Positions 21,815 through 32,580 of a stretch of DNA of 64,000 nucleotides are shown in pieces. The stretch comes from Ahaetulla prasina. Its lineage: Eukaryota; Chordata; Lepidosauria; Squamata; Colubridae. The notes under the pieces are model-generated. The model worked only from the letters and a program-made list of their open reading frames with translations. It was not told the origin of the DNA and did no database searches. How positions within the stretch are numbered: the stretch's first letter is position 1; the number at the start of each line of letters is the position of its first letter. The stretch covers positions 108,174,554 to 108,238,553 of the forward strand of contig NC_080539.1 in NCBI RefSeq assembly GCF_028640845.1, read 5' to 3'. The translations under genes and the position numbers were made by a program.

Positions 21815-22287
21815 ACTGTATTTTTCAGAGTATAAGACACACTTTGTTCCCTCCTAAAAGAGGCTGAAAAATTGGGTGCATCTTATACTCCGAATGTAAC
21901 CCTGCGCACAAAATGGCTACCCAGAACAGCTGTTGCCTTCTCTTACCCCTTAGGCACTTCACCTGCTTTAGTCACTGGAGCTCTCTTTTGAAGCTGTTTT
22001 TCAACCCCAACACGAGCGCAGTGATCTTCCGAGCTTTGCCTGCTTTTCTAATTGCTACTCCCTCCGACGATCAGCTGTGCTTTAGAAGCTGTTTTTTTAG
22101 CCCCAACCATCCCCAACTTCAAAACCATCCCCAACCTCAAAACCAGTGAACTGATGTGCTGAAGCTGACCAGGCTAAGGACTAGGCAGATGAATACCTGG
22201 TTGGCAGATTTCCCTCCCTATTTTCCTCCCCAAAAACTAAAGTGCGTCTTATACTCCGGCGTGTCTTATACTCTGAAAAATAGGGTA
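21815..22287. mobile_element. MITE with long inverted ends (tataagacac family)
   Basis: The left terminus tatttttcagagtataagac and right terminus gtcttatactctgaaaaata are perfectly inverted over 22 bases. Subterminal repeats gcatcttatactccgaat and gcgtcttatactccggcg add to the structure. The interior is a GC-richer stretch without recognised coding sequence. Target duplication and superfamily are unresolved. Confidence 0.75.
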
Positions 22288-23015
22288 GGTCTTTTTGATT
22301 ATGATTATACTATTTTAACATTAATAAAGCTACTTTTTTAAAGTCTCTCTTTGAAATAATTGTAGGAAGAAGGAGGAAATAGAAGGTGTAATTTATGGTC
22401 AGTCCTTATTAGACTTTTGGGGATCTAGTTTGGTCTTGACACTTTGACTGTAAACTGCAAATGTGGTAATATGTGGAACAATAGAAGTTTTTAAGTGTTG
22501 TGATCTCAGTAAAATACATGCAGATTGTGCTAGTTTTTTTTTCTAAGCACTTTCTTACAGTTCTGTATTTAAGGGTTACATTTATTCTGAAATCCAGAAG
22601 AGGTGTAATTATCACATTTGGCATTCCCCTTTTCAGCTTCCAATGCTTTGAACAACAAAGGATCAGAGAATGAGCTCCCCTAATGAACACTTAGAAAGAA
22701 CAGGATCCTTGCTAATGTAAAGGCTATCTCTTGGATAAAAGTGCACGATGAAGGATGTATAAAATTACAAAAGTCAGAAATGATAGGCTGGGAAAAGGTC
22801 TTACATTCACTCTTCGGAGAATGTAATATCACATTTTAGGGCACTAATGGGACTGAAGGTAAAGGTATAGAAGAAAACACAAAGTATAAGAACTTTAGTT
22901 TTAAGAGTTAGGATAAGATATAAGAAGGAAAAAAATAGGAACCAAGAATTCTGATGAAATATGTATATCTTACAATGATGTCTCGTATAACAAAATTAGC
23001 AGTGATTTTGTGGCT
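22288..23015. other. Anonymous intron sequence
   Basis: Nothing recognised. Confidence 0.55.
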
Positions 23016-23387
23016 CTTAGCCCTAAATATTTTTTTTTTTTTTTTTTTTATTCAAAAAGTTTTTATTAGTCAAAAAAGGTTTATACAAATACATATCAGG
23101 TATGGTAAATTTTCATTTTTCTTATCTAAAATAAGAATTTTACTCAAATTTTTTAACACATACAACAGCCATAAGGCAAGCAGGTGACACGAAGTAGCTA
23201 AGTTTGCAAATTTTAAATACGTAATAAAGAAGAGTCAAGAATAAACAGAATATCGTACAAAAGAGAATAAGGAAAACCAACACAATCCCAAATATCTTTA
23301 TCACTTCCTAGTTTTGGATCTCAGAACTCTGGGTTCAGCCTGACCCAACTCCAGGGCCGCAACAGCGCAGCCGCTCAGCCCCATGAT

Positions 23388-24099
23388 CTATAACCTCCCT
23401 TCTTCAATTCCTGGGTCATCTGATTCCAGGAAGGCTTTGTGTTCCTCCACATAGGCCGTAGCCTCCGCAATTGTACTGATTTTTTCGTAATGCCCTCCCG
23501 AAAATCATCAATCCTCTGGCATCAGCCATCTGAAGCCCACTCCTTCTGGTACAATTTGCTTGACAAAAATAATATTTCTTTCTTTTTCACGTACCTGTCT
23601 GGGAATCTGCCTCAGAATGGCTATCTCCTGCCCCTGTAAATCAGTGCCCCACTCCTATGTTTTCTAAGAATTTCATCTCGCCTCTTCTCACAAATTTGAC
23701 ATGAACCTCTCTGGGAACTGCATGCGTGCGTGCATATTGCTAATTAACTCTATAAACTCGATCCACATCCCAATTCATGAAATCAACACCTCTCCCAAGA
23801 AATTCTCCCAACAATTTAGTCACAACATCTCTCAAGTCTTCTTGGTCCACTTCTTCCAAATTTTGAAACCTAAGGAAATAAGACATTTTATCCATCTGTA
23901 GTCCAAGCACAGCATTGCCTGTCGTCTCCTCTCTTTTCTGCACTGCCCGCATCTCACCCTCCAAACCTTCCACTTTCTGCTTGTTTTCTGCTGAAACTTG
24001 TTGAGTATCCTTTAAATCCTTTTGGATAGTCACAATTTCTGCTCTTATTTCATCCAATTTCTTGTCCATATTAGATAACTTTTCCAAAATTCTCTCCAT
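23388..24099 (-). pseudogene. L1 ORF1 protein (RNA-binding chaperone), one frameshift
   Basis: L1 ORF1p is a trimeric RNA-binding protein that packages L1 RNA. From ATG 24099 there is a heptad-patterned coiled coil (ILEKLSNMDKKLDEIRAEIV and onward, about residues 3-60). The RRM-like segment then begins MSYFLRFQNLEE (about residue 75), followed by LLGEFLG and DRVYRVN. A stop near 23740 closes the first frame. Continuation in shifted frames shows RGRRLAILRQIPRQVREKRK and EEHKAFLESDDPGIEEGRL before a stop at 23388. The protein would be near 237 residues, short for an L1 ORF1p, with at least one net frameshift. Start chosen as the first Met before the coiled coil. Confidence 0.75.
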
Positions 24100-24833
24100 C
24101 TCTCCAGCAGTTGGTCTCTGACCTTTGCCATTAAGGAAAAAAATACAAAATCCTCAGGCAGGCACGGTATCCTTGTAATTTCCTCCGGATCCACCAGGGG
24201 CACTCACAGGAGCAACGAGTCCAGAGTACAGTTAGTCAACCAGGAAGTCAAGGGAAGTGATGTCATCAAAATTCTCATAGTGAAGGCGGAAGCTGGACGC
24301 CACCACTGTTCCCCAGAAGGAGGGGCCTCAAACCTTCCCTCCTAAATTTCTCCATCACCTCTTCTCCAGAGCTCCACAAAACCGTAATCTTCTTATTTTA
24401 AGTTCTCCTCTCTCCAGAATAACTCGTGCTCCTTCCAACCGCAGGGGAGAAAACCCCCGCACTCCGGAGCAGTCCACCACGCCACCGATATTCCTTCCCT
24501 TCTCCTCCTCAATTCTTCTCCGTGCCCTGTTCACCACCAGGCTGCTGCAGTTATAAATCCAATGCCCCGGTGTCACCGGGCACAGCGGACCAGGCGACGA
24601 CCAAAATAATGGCCGCGGCCTGTGGCCTCCGGGACCCGCCGAGCCTAGGGCGCGCCAGCATCGGGTCCCCACAGTCCTGTATGTCGGCTGGGAGACCCTG
24701 GCGAGCCGTCTGCGGCAGGTGTCCTTTTCGGAACACCTGGCCCCTGAGGGCCTCGGCGGCGGCCGGATTCGGGCGCTGGAGGCAGGAGAAGCCTTCCAGA
24801 CGTCCGTTGCCGCTGGATACCGGAAGTCGTCTC
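24100..24833 (-). promoter_or_regulatory. CpG-rich 5' UTR/promoter of the L1-type element
   Basis: Dense CpG (for example ccgccgagcctagggcgcgc at 24637) in otherwise AT-rich intron. On the minus strand the 5' end begins gacgacttccggtatccagc, with an ETS-like cttccgg, and ggccgcggccattat (YY1-like) lies inside. A 105-codon frame (24672-24355) and an antisense 141-codon frame overlap it; neither has a recognisable domain. Confidence 0.55.
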
Positions 24834-24848
24834 CTTAGCCCTAAATAT

Positions 24849-25320
24849 TGAAGTGATTTCATTGACTGTGGTTTGCAAATTCATCATTTGCATATTATGT
24901 CAGAATATATAAAACACGTGCATTTCTAATGTTCGTCAAAATTTATTATGGATTCTTTATGTCAATTTCTTGATGCAAAATATATTGAAGCTGGTAGAGT
25001 CAGTCAAATCAAATCTGCTAAGAATCTAAATGGAAGCAGGAAGTTGCGGTGGGGACTCTCCAACCTCCATTATTGAAAATCCATTACTTTCCAAGATGGC
25101 GTCTACTTTACTTTTCCAAGATCATTTTTGGCCTTCCAGACAGGTCTGGAACAATTCCTATCTATGTAATTAAAGAATCGTTGCTGATGATCAGTGTTGA
25201 CAACATCATGCTGGATTAGGGCAGAGCCACTGTTTTCTAGCATGTGTAACTTGTTTATTGGTATTTGTTATTTTTACAAATAACTCAAGGAGGTAAACAT
25301 ATCCAACACACCTTTCTTTT
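24849..25320. other. Anonymous intron sequence
   Basis: Nothing recognised. Confidence 0.55.
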
Positions 25321-25435
25321 CTTATATTCTCCATGACAACAACTCTATGTGGTGAGTTGGGCTGAGAGAGAGTGACTGGCTCAAAGTCACCCAGCTGGCT
25401 TTCATGGGTAGGGCAGGACTTAACTTTTAGGACTT
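25321..25435 (-). mobile_element. Fragment of an ancient tRNA-derived SINE
   Basis: catgacaacaactctatgtg ... gggctgagagagagtgactg ... cacccagctggctttcatg is the reverse complement of the SINE family at 60655. Tail and head are missing. Confidence 0.68.
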
Positions 25436-25730
25436 TTTTGGTGGGTGTTGGGTTAAAGTAAAAAATAAAAATATTAAGCCACTTTTAACCAAAAACTTGA
25501 GAAAATAATGCATTTCTCATGGTGCCTTGGTTAAAAATTTGAGGGTTGACATAGCCATGGATGGCTTATTCATGAGTATATATATATATATAGTAATTTT
25601 TAAAAGTCACAATTAGTGCCAAATGACCCAAAAGAATGAACTATGTTTAGTGAGAGAATGGTCAAATTTCTACTCAGTTTGGGACATGCTGGTTGGGAAT
25701 GAATAGAATTGTAGTCATAAGACATCTAAG

Positions 25731-26079
25731 AGATGCAGTGGCTCAGTGGCTAAGATGCTGAGTTTGTCGATCGAAAGGTCGGCAGTTCAGCGGTTCAAAT
25801 CCCCGGTGCCGCGTAATGGGGTGACCTCCCATTACTTGTCCCAGCTTCTGCCAACCTAGCAGTTCGAAAGCACGTAAAAAATGCAAGTAGAAAAATAGGG
25901 ACCACCTTTGGTGGGAAGGTAACAGCGTTCCGAGGACCTTTGGCGTTTAGTCATGCCAGCCACATGACCATGGAGACATTTTCGGACAGCGCTGGCTCTT
26001 CGGCTTTGAAACGAGATGAGCACCACCCCGTAGAGTCAGGAACAACTAGCACATATGCGAGGGGAACCTTTACCTTTTA
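25731..26079 (+). mobile_element. tRNA-derived squamate SINE, copy 2
   Basis: Box A ggctcagtggctaagatgc, box B ggttcaaatcccc, conserved body and accttt tail. The target duplication cataagacatctaag / cataagaaatctgag (25716-25730, 26080-26094) has two mismatches. Confidence 0.9.
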
Positions 26080-27526
26080 CATAAGAAATCTGAGAGGAGG
26101 GGAGAAGATTGATGAAGGTTGCTTTGGAGTCTTTCTTGTTCTGTTTTTTTTTTTTTTTTGCATTGTAATATACTGTAGTGTAAAAACAGAGCACTGGTTA
26201 AGTTTGAACCTTGTTAGCACTAATGTGTAAAATCACTTTTGCTCATCATCTTCAGTACTGGGGACCATGGTCGTGACCCTAAAAAATAAGAGCAGTCCGC
26301 TTTCTGTTTTTGAAGCTCCATTGTCCGATTTGGAATGAAATTCTCAAGTCATGCCTGAAAGCAGTTTTAAGGCATGATATCTACGCCACCAGAAGAGATG
26401 AATTCATATAACAGTTTCTATTTTATGTGCAAAAATAAAAATGAAGCCCACAAAACCTTTCAACTTTCATATACTAATCAAAGTATTACAAAACTACATT
26501 TATACCATATTAGTTAATAATAAGGAAAATGGGACATTAAACATTTAAACTAGCAAATGCAGTCCAGCTGTTCAAACAATCTTTCAGCTGAAAGCCTCAA
26601 TAATTTGAATAATTTGAATACAGGGAAAGAGAATTTTTTCAGACTATTGGATATTATTTTATTTTATTTTATTTTATAATTTATATGGCCAACCACTCAC
26701 TCTCGGTGATTCTTGGTGGCTTACAAAAAATAAAAACCCAATATATGAAAAGTATAAACACTAATCCCCCCATTTCTATAATTGATAGAGAACATGTCCT
26801 GCTGATCCTGTTTTCTTTTTTCCTCTAATAAAAAGTGCCATATACATTTCCACAATCCTTCTGTTCACTACGGAAGTGCTGGCATTTAATTCAAAAGAAT
26901 CTGCCTGATCATCTATTAAAAACATAGAATTTTCCAGATCAGAATTAATTTTTGAAATGACATTTGTTAAAAGGGAATCATTAACATACAGGACTTGAAT
27001 GAACAATATTGAATTTTGAGCATGACATCCTCAATGATAAAGTGAACTCATCAATTTATTATATAAAAGATTCATTGGTGTTTTCTTTTGTTTACAAATA
27101 CTTTTGTAAGCAGTCAAAATTTTCACCAATGGGAACATACTCCAGCCAAAATTTGACTTCACATACTGGTATTCCAATTATTTTCCATGTCTTTCTAAAC
27201 CCATTGAATATTAATTTAGTAGGAGCTTCGTATTTTTAATTTGTAAGTGTTATTTTGGAATCAGGCTTTAGAAGACTTCTTGGATTATTACTGGATTATT
27301 ACTGGACTCCAGTAACCATTGAAGTATAGCAGTTCTATAAAATGAGGGACAATGTTATGCTTGTGAACAGGTCTGGAAAAAAAAATAAGATAATAAGAAA
27401 TCTCCTGGGGGGACAACTAACAGGAGGTAGCTGAAATCAAATGTATTTGCTTGCCTTTTGGTATGTTCTTTTGCTTGCTATTCGGTAGTCATTTTAAAAA
27501 TGAACAAGCTCTCTTCTCTGTCAGCG
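26080..27526. other. Anonymous intron sequence with one LINE tail
   Basis: Only a LINE-type 3' tail at 26650-26745 is recognised. Confidence 0.5.
26650..26745 (-). mobile_element. LINE 3' tail fragment (L2/CR1-like)
   Basis: (ttatt)n followed by ataatttatatggccaacca and ggtgattcttggtggcttac, a diverged version of the ccgccctgagtcc-type 3' end in reverse orientation. Confidence 0.5.
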
Positions 27527-27534
27527 ATGTATGC

Positions 27535-27670
27535 AGTGGTGGGATTCAGCCAGTTCGCACCACTTCGGGAGAACCGGTTGTTAACTTTGTGAGCAGTTTG
27601 GCAAACTGGTTATTGGAAGAAATCATTAGGGCAGAGAACCGGTTGTTAAATTACTTGAATCCCACCACTG
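27535..27670. mobile_element. hAT-type MITE, 136 bp
   Basis: Perfect 15-bp inverted ends cagtggtgggattca / tgaatcccaccactg. Exact 8-bp target duplication gatgtatg (27527-27534, 27671-27678). Internal agaaccggttgtta occurs twice. Confidence 0.94.
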
Positions 27671-27678
27671 GATGTATG

Positions 27679-29367
27679 TGAATTACTACAATATGTTCTC
27701 CAAATTCCAAACATAATTTCTGCTTCTCTAATATTGAGGAATCTTTTCTCAGAGAAGTCCAGTAGTCCATCCTGCCTTTAATGACTAGGTGCTTCTGCAT
27801 TTAAGAAGATAAAATTATTTAAATTTGCTTATGGTAGCATGCCTACTGTAAAATAAAAATTTCGAGGCCACCTATCAAAATACATTTCTTGAGCTGATCT
27901 TTCCATTTTAGAACATGCTTAATATAGCTTATTATCAACATTTTGTTTAGTCATTAGCAATGTTAAAAAGCACAAGTGTCACAGATTGCAGCTAATTAGA
28001 TTGCTACTGTTTTACTAAACTTAAATGCAGTTGAAAATAATAAAGAGTTAAAAAAGAGTTCAGAGGAACCTTAAGTCAGTTTCTTGAATCTGGGAATCAG
28101 AAATGCCTGAAAGATTTTAGAAGAGCGAATGCAGCATCACATTCCAAGTAAGGAAAAAAAAATCTGTATCAATCTTTCATTAAATATTTTAATTATCTTT
28201 GGGTTTCTCTCTGTTGCATTATCCCTTTTCCTAAAGACTGGCTCCTGGCTTATTTTTGTGGGACCATTTGTTTTGATTGAAATTTGAGTCTTTTGAGAAT
28301 ACTGATTTGATTTTGGAGCCTCTGCACAGCATTCAGGAAGGGAAATCTTTACACACACACAAAACCCAAGCTCTTTGAGTGACCCCCCCCCGGACCCGCT
28401 CTTTTTGTGATTATAAAAAGAGAATCTGCCTGTCACATCAGGTAAAACTGCAGCTAGAATACAGCTGCTAGATAACCAGTTTGGTTCAAATGAAGCCATG
28501 AGTTTGGGAGAGAAGAATTTGTACTCTTTCTGTTAATAGATCCCAAGTGGAACTTGAAACAAATTTCTGTTCTATGCCTGTCATTGCACTTGCCATCACT
28601 CAGTCAATATTCTGAAGCCGTCTTTTGTATTCTTTAAGGTCCTGGAGTGCTCATCCCCATTAAGTTTTTTACACCGCATTTCTGTAGACCATAAGCTTTC
28701 TGGAACCATTTTTATTCAATAGATGGTCCAATTTTATCTTCCAAAATGAGTCAAAACAGTTTTGCTCTGGGTACCTATTGAAGATGTTTCTTAGTAAAAT
28801 GGGTCTTTTATTCTAATTTATGCTAATGCTAATATGTCCAGTTAGCTAAAAAAGTCAATCTTCTAATAAGACCGTCTCATTGCCAATTGCATAGTTGTTT
28901 TTATTGCAGAGGCAAATAAGCGTCTAATGAAGAATGTTCATGTAATTTCTCTTGTTCAAATAACCTTTTTAGTTCTTGACCTTCATGTAATTATAACTTG
29001 TTTATATACATATTTGAAGATGATAATAGAACTGTGAAATAGCAGTACTTAAAAAGGTTCTGAAGATAATCATCTTCTAGTTTTTGCTTAGTAAACAGTC
29101 TAATAGGCATGACAGTCTGGCCTAAAGGCCTTGAAATCTAATTTGAGACAACGTGCTAAGTAAATAAGTCAATGATGGAAGTGCTGAGACAGAGAACATA
29201 ATGACATCAAATTGAACTTCAAAAACTAGACACCATCAAAGAGAAAAAATGGAGAAATCATAAAATCATTATGTATTTTGAAATGTAATATTCTACAGAA
29301 TCTGATGCTTTTCTGACATAAATATTGATTTTTAGAGCTCTATCCATTTTGAATTTTACTGCTGTTT
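27679..29367. other. Anonymous intron sequence
   Basis: No recognised repeat or exon; ordinary AT-rich intron. Confidence 0.55.
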
Positions 29368-29449
29368 CCCTCGGGGACCTGATGGCGTCGCTGGAACTCT
29401 GGGACCTCAGCTAAGTCTTGCGCCTCCCGGGTCATTGTCAGCTGTGGAT

Positions 29450-29660
29450 TCAAAGTGGTATTGGTCATTACCTGTCTCTGTTGGTTTGGTCAGTTATTCG
29501 TTTCCTTAACTGATCTATGTGGCGCCACATTCGGTTGTCTGGTAGCTCTACCACGTACGATTTTGGCCCTGTTACTTTTGTTACTTGTCCTGCGACCAAC
29601 TAGGGCCGTCCCCATAGTTTCGGGCCCACACCGGTCGCCTATGCTCATTTCCTTGTTTTT
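29450..29660 (-). pseudogene. Gypsy Pol C-terminus
   Basis: Minus-strand reading gives PVWARNYGDGPSWSQ and, after a frameshift, VTKVTGPKSYVVELPDNRMW and RHIDQLRKRI. The pattern VWARNYG...W..G.V....GP.SY.VEL.D...WRRH.DQLR is the end of vertebrate Gypsy integrases. A Glu/Gln-rich tail follows to about 29370. Confidence 0.82.
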
Positions 29661-29746
29661 CTAGCTCCCCTTGTAACCCTCGGGTGTGTAATGGGGTTCA
29701 AGCGTCAAGTGGGCACGGAGTTTCGTCCCATTAGCAATTCGGCTGG

Positions 29747-32406
29747 GCTTTTCCCAGTGGCTGTGCTTGGGGTTCTGTGCTGGACGGCTAGGAAAAAGTC
29801 TATTTTGTTTGCCAGTCACCTGGCTTGAGCCTGGACAATGCCTCCTTAGCGCTCGGACGGAACGCTCTGCAAGGCCATTCGGCGCAGGGTGGAAAGGTGC
29901 AGAGAGGGCATGTCGGATGCCTTCCTCTGCCAGGTACTCTTCAAACTGGGCTGCCGTGAATTGGGGCCCATTGTCGGACACCAGAGTGTCCGGCAACCCG
30001 TGAGTTGCGAATAGGTGGCGCAGGGTTGCGATTACTGCTTCGGCTGTGGTGGACTTCATAAGTATGATCTCTAACCATTTGGAAAATGCGTCCACCACCA
30101 CTAGGAATGTTTGGCCGTGAAAGGGGCCAGCAAAGTCAATGTGGATTCTTGACCAAGGCCCTTGGGGCTTTTCCCAGTGGCTGTGCTTGGGGTTCTGTGC
30201 TGGGCGGCTAGGAAAAAGTCTATTTTGTTTGCCAGTCACCTGGCTTGAGCCTGGACAATGCCTCCTTAGCGCTCGGACGGAACGCTCTGCAAGGCCATTC
30301 GACGCAGGGTGGAAAGGTGCAGAGAGGGCATGTCGGATGCCTTCCTCTGCCAGGTACTCTTCAAACTGGGCTGCCGTGAATTGGGGCCCATTGTCGGACA
30401 CCAGAGTGTCCGGCAACCCGTGAGTTGCGAATAGGTGGCGCAGGGTTGCGATTACTGCTTCGGCTGTGGTGGACTTCATAAGTATGATCTCTAACCATTT
30501 GGAAAATGCGTCCACCACCACTAGGAATGTTTGGCCGTGAAAGGGCCAGCAAAGTCAATGTGGATTCTTGACCAAGGCCCTTGGGGCTTTTCCCAGTGGC
30601 TGTGCTTGGGGTTCTGTGCTGGGCGGCTAGGAAAAAGTCTATTTTGTTTGCCAGTCACCTGGCTTGAGCCTGGACAATGCCTCCTTAGCGCTCGGACGGA
30701 ACGCTCTGCAAGGCCATTCGGCGCGGGGTGGAAAGGGGCAGAGAGGGCATGTCGGATGCCTTCCTCTGCCAGGTACTCTTCAAACTGGGCTGCCGTGAAT
30801 TGGGGCCCATTGTCGGACACCAGAGTGTCCGGCAACCCGTGAGTTGCGAATAGGTGGCGCAGGGTTGCGATTACTGCTTCGGCTGTGGTGGACTTCATAA
30901 GTATGATCTCTAACCATTTGGAAAATCGTCCACCACCACTAGGAATGTTTGGCCGTGAAAGGGCCAGCAAAGTCAATGTGGATTCTTGACCAAGGCCCTT
31001 GGGGCTTTTCCCAGTGGCTGTGCTTGGGGTTCTGTGCTGGACGGCTAGGAAAAAGTCTATTTTGTTTGCCAGTCACCTGGCTTGAGCCTGGACAATGCCT
31101 CCTTAGCGCTCGGACGGAACGCTCTGCAAGGCCATTCGGCGCAGGGTGGAAAGGTGCAGAGAGGGCATGTCGGATGCCTTCCTCTGCCAGGTACTCTTCA
31201 AACTGGGCTGCCGTGGTGGGGCCCATTGTCGGACACCAGAGTGTCCGGCAACCCGTGAGTTGCGAATAGGTGGCGCAGGGTTGCGATTACTGCTTCGGCT
31301 GTGGTGGACTTCATAAGTATGATCTCTAACCATTTGGAAAATCGTCCACCACCACTAGGAATGTTTGGCCGTGAAAGGGCCAGCAAAGTCAATGTGGATT
31401 CTTGACCAAGGCCCTTGGGGCTTTTCCCAGTGGCTGTGCTTGGGGTTCTGTGCTGGACGGCTAGGAAAAAGTCTATTTTGTTTGCCAGTCACCTGGCTTG
31501 AGCCTGGACAATGCCTCCTTAGCGCTCGGACGGAACGCTCTGCAAGGCCATTCGGCGCGGGGTGGAAAGGTGCAGCGAGGGCATGTGGGATGCCTTCCTC
31601 TGCCAGGTACTCTTCAAACTGGGCTGCCGTGAATTGGGGCCCATTGTCGGACACCAGAGTGTCCGGCAACCCGTGAGTTGCGAATAGGTGGCGCAGGGTT
31701 GCGATTACTGCTTCGGCTGTGGTGGACTTCATAAGTATGATTTCTAACCATTTGGAAAATCGTCCACCACCACTAGGAATGTTTGGCCGTGAAAGGGCCA
31801 GCAAAGTCAATGTGGATTCTTGACCAAGGCCCTTGGGGCTTTTCCCAGTGGCTGTGCTTGGGGTTCTGTGCTGGGCGGCTAGGAAAAAGTCTATTTTGTT
31901 TTTCTAGCTCCCCTTGTAACCCTCGGGTGTGTAATGGGGTTCAAGCGTCAAGTGGGCACGGAGTTTCGTCCCATTAGCAATTCGGCTGGGCTTTTCCCAG
32001 TGGCTGTGCTTGGGGTTCTGTGCTGGACGGCTAGGAAAAAGTCTATTTTGTTTGCCAGTCACCTGGCTTGAGCCTGGACAATGCCTCCTTAGCGCTCGGA
32101 CGGAACGCTCTGCAAGGCCATTCGGCGCGGGGTGGAAAGGTGCAGAGAGGGCATGTCGGATGCCTTCCTCTGCCAGGTACTCTTCAAACTGGGCTGCCGT
32201 GGTGGGGCCCATTGTCGGACACCAGAGTGTCCGGCAACCCGTGAGTTGCGAATAGGTGGCGCAGGGTTGCGATTACTGCTTCGGCTGTGGTGGACTTCAT
32301 AAGTATGATCTCTAACCATTTGGAAAATGCATCCACCACCACTAGGAATGTTTGGCCGTGAAAGGGCCAGCAAAGTCAATGTGGATTCTTGACCAAGGCC
32401 CTTGGG
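29747..32406 (-). pseudogene. Integrase core, tandem array of six ~418-bp copies
   Basis: Each copy encodes the DDE integrase core of the Gypsy element, which inserts the cDNA into host DNA. Visible in each: IHIDFAGPF (first Asp), LVSDNGPQFTAAQFEEYL (second Asp) and NGLAERSVRALRRH (Glu). Full copies span 29747-30166, 30167-30585, 30586-31003, 31004-31419, 31420-31837 and 31990-32406 (416-420 bp). A partial copy (31838-31900) plus a repeat of the 3' flank (31901-31989) separates the last two. Copy lengths not divisible by 3 put successive copies in different frames; only the two lowest-coordinate copies form one 286-codon frame (30521-29661). No single intact integrase results. Copies differ by few substitutions, so the amplification looks recent, or is an assembly product. 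Confidence 0.9.
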
Positions 32407-32436
32407 GCTTTTCCCATTCTCTGACTGGGGCTGTTG

Positions 32437-32580
32437 GGGTAGCGGTCTGGACTCTTGGCAAGCTTGGCATTTCCCTACCCTCTCAGCAATCTCTGCGTCC
32501 ATGAGTGGCCACCATACATAGCTTCTAGCTAACCCCTTCATCCTTACGATGCCTGGGTGACCCTCGTGGAGGAGGTCCAA
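32437..32580 (-). pseudogene. Gypsy integrase zinc-binding (HHCC) domain
   Basis: MDLLHEGHPGIVRMKGLARS followed by YVWWPLMDAEI and CQACQ: H...H...C..C with the GHPGI..MK.LAR.YVWWP block typical of Gypsy integrases. It precedes the amplified core and is present once. Confidence 0.87.

Larger units (their letters stand above)
23031..24833 (-). mobile_element. L1-type element carrying ORF1 but no ORF2 (half-L1)
   Basis: A complete insertion on the minus strand with a 15-bp target duplication (cttagccctaaatat, 23016-23030 and 24834-24848) and a poly(A) tail (poly(T) at 23031). In order: a CpG-rich 5' untranslated region (about 24833-24100), one ORF1 frame (24099-23388), then a 3' untranslated region with AATAAA near the tail. 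The 3' end (attcaaaaagttttt) matches the L1 scrap at 4763. No endonuclease or reverse transcriptase sequence exists between ORF1 and the 3' end. It is either a HAL1-like non-autonomous family or a single spliced or deleted L1 transcript. Confidence 0.82.
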
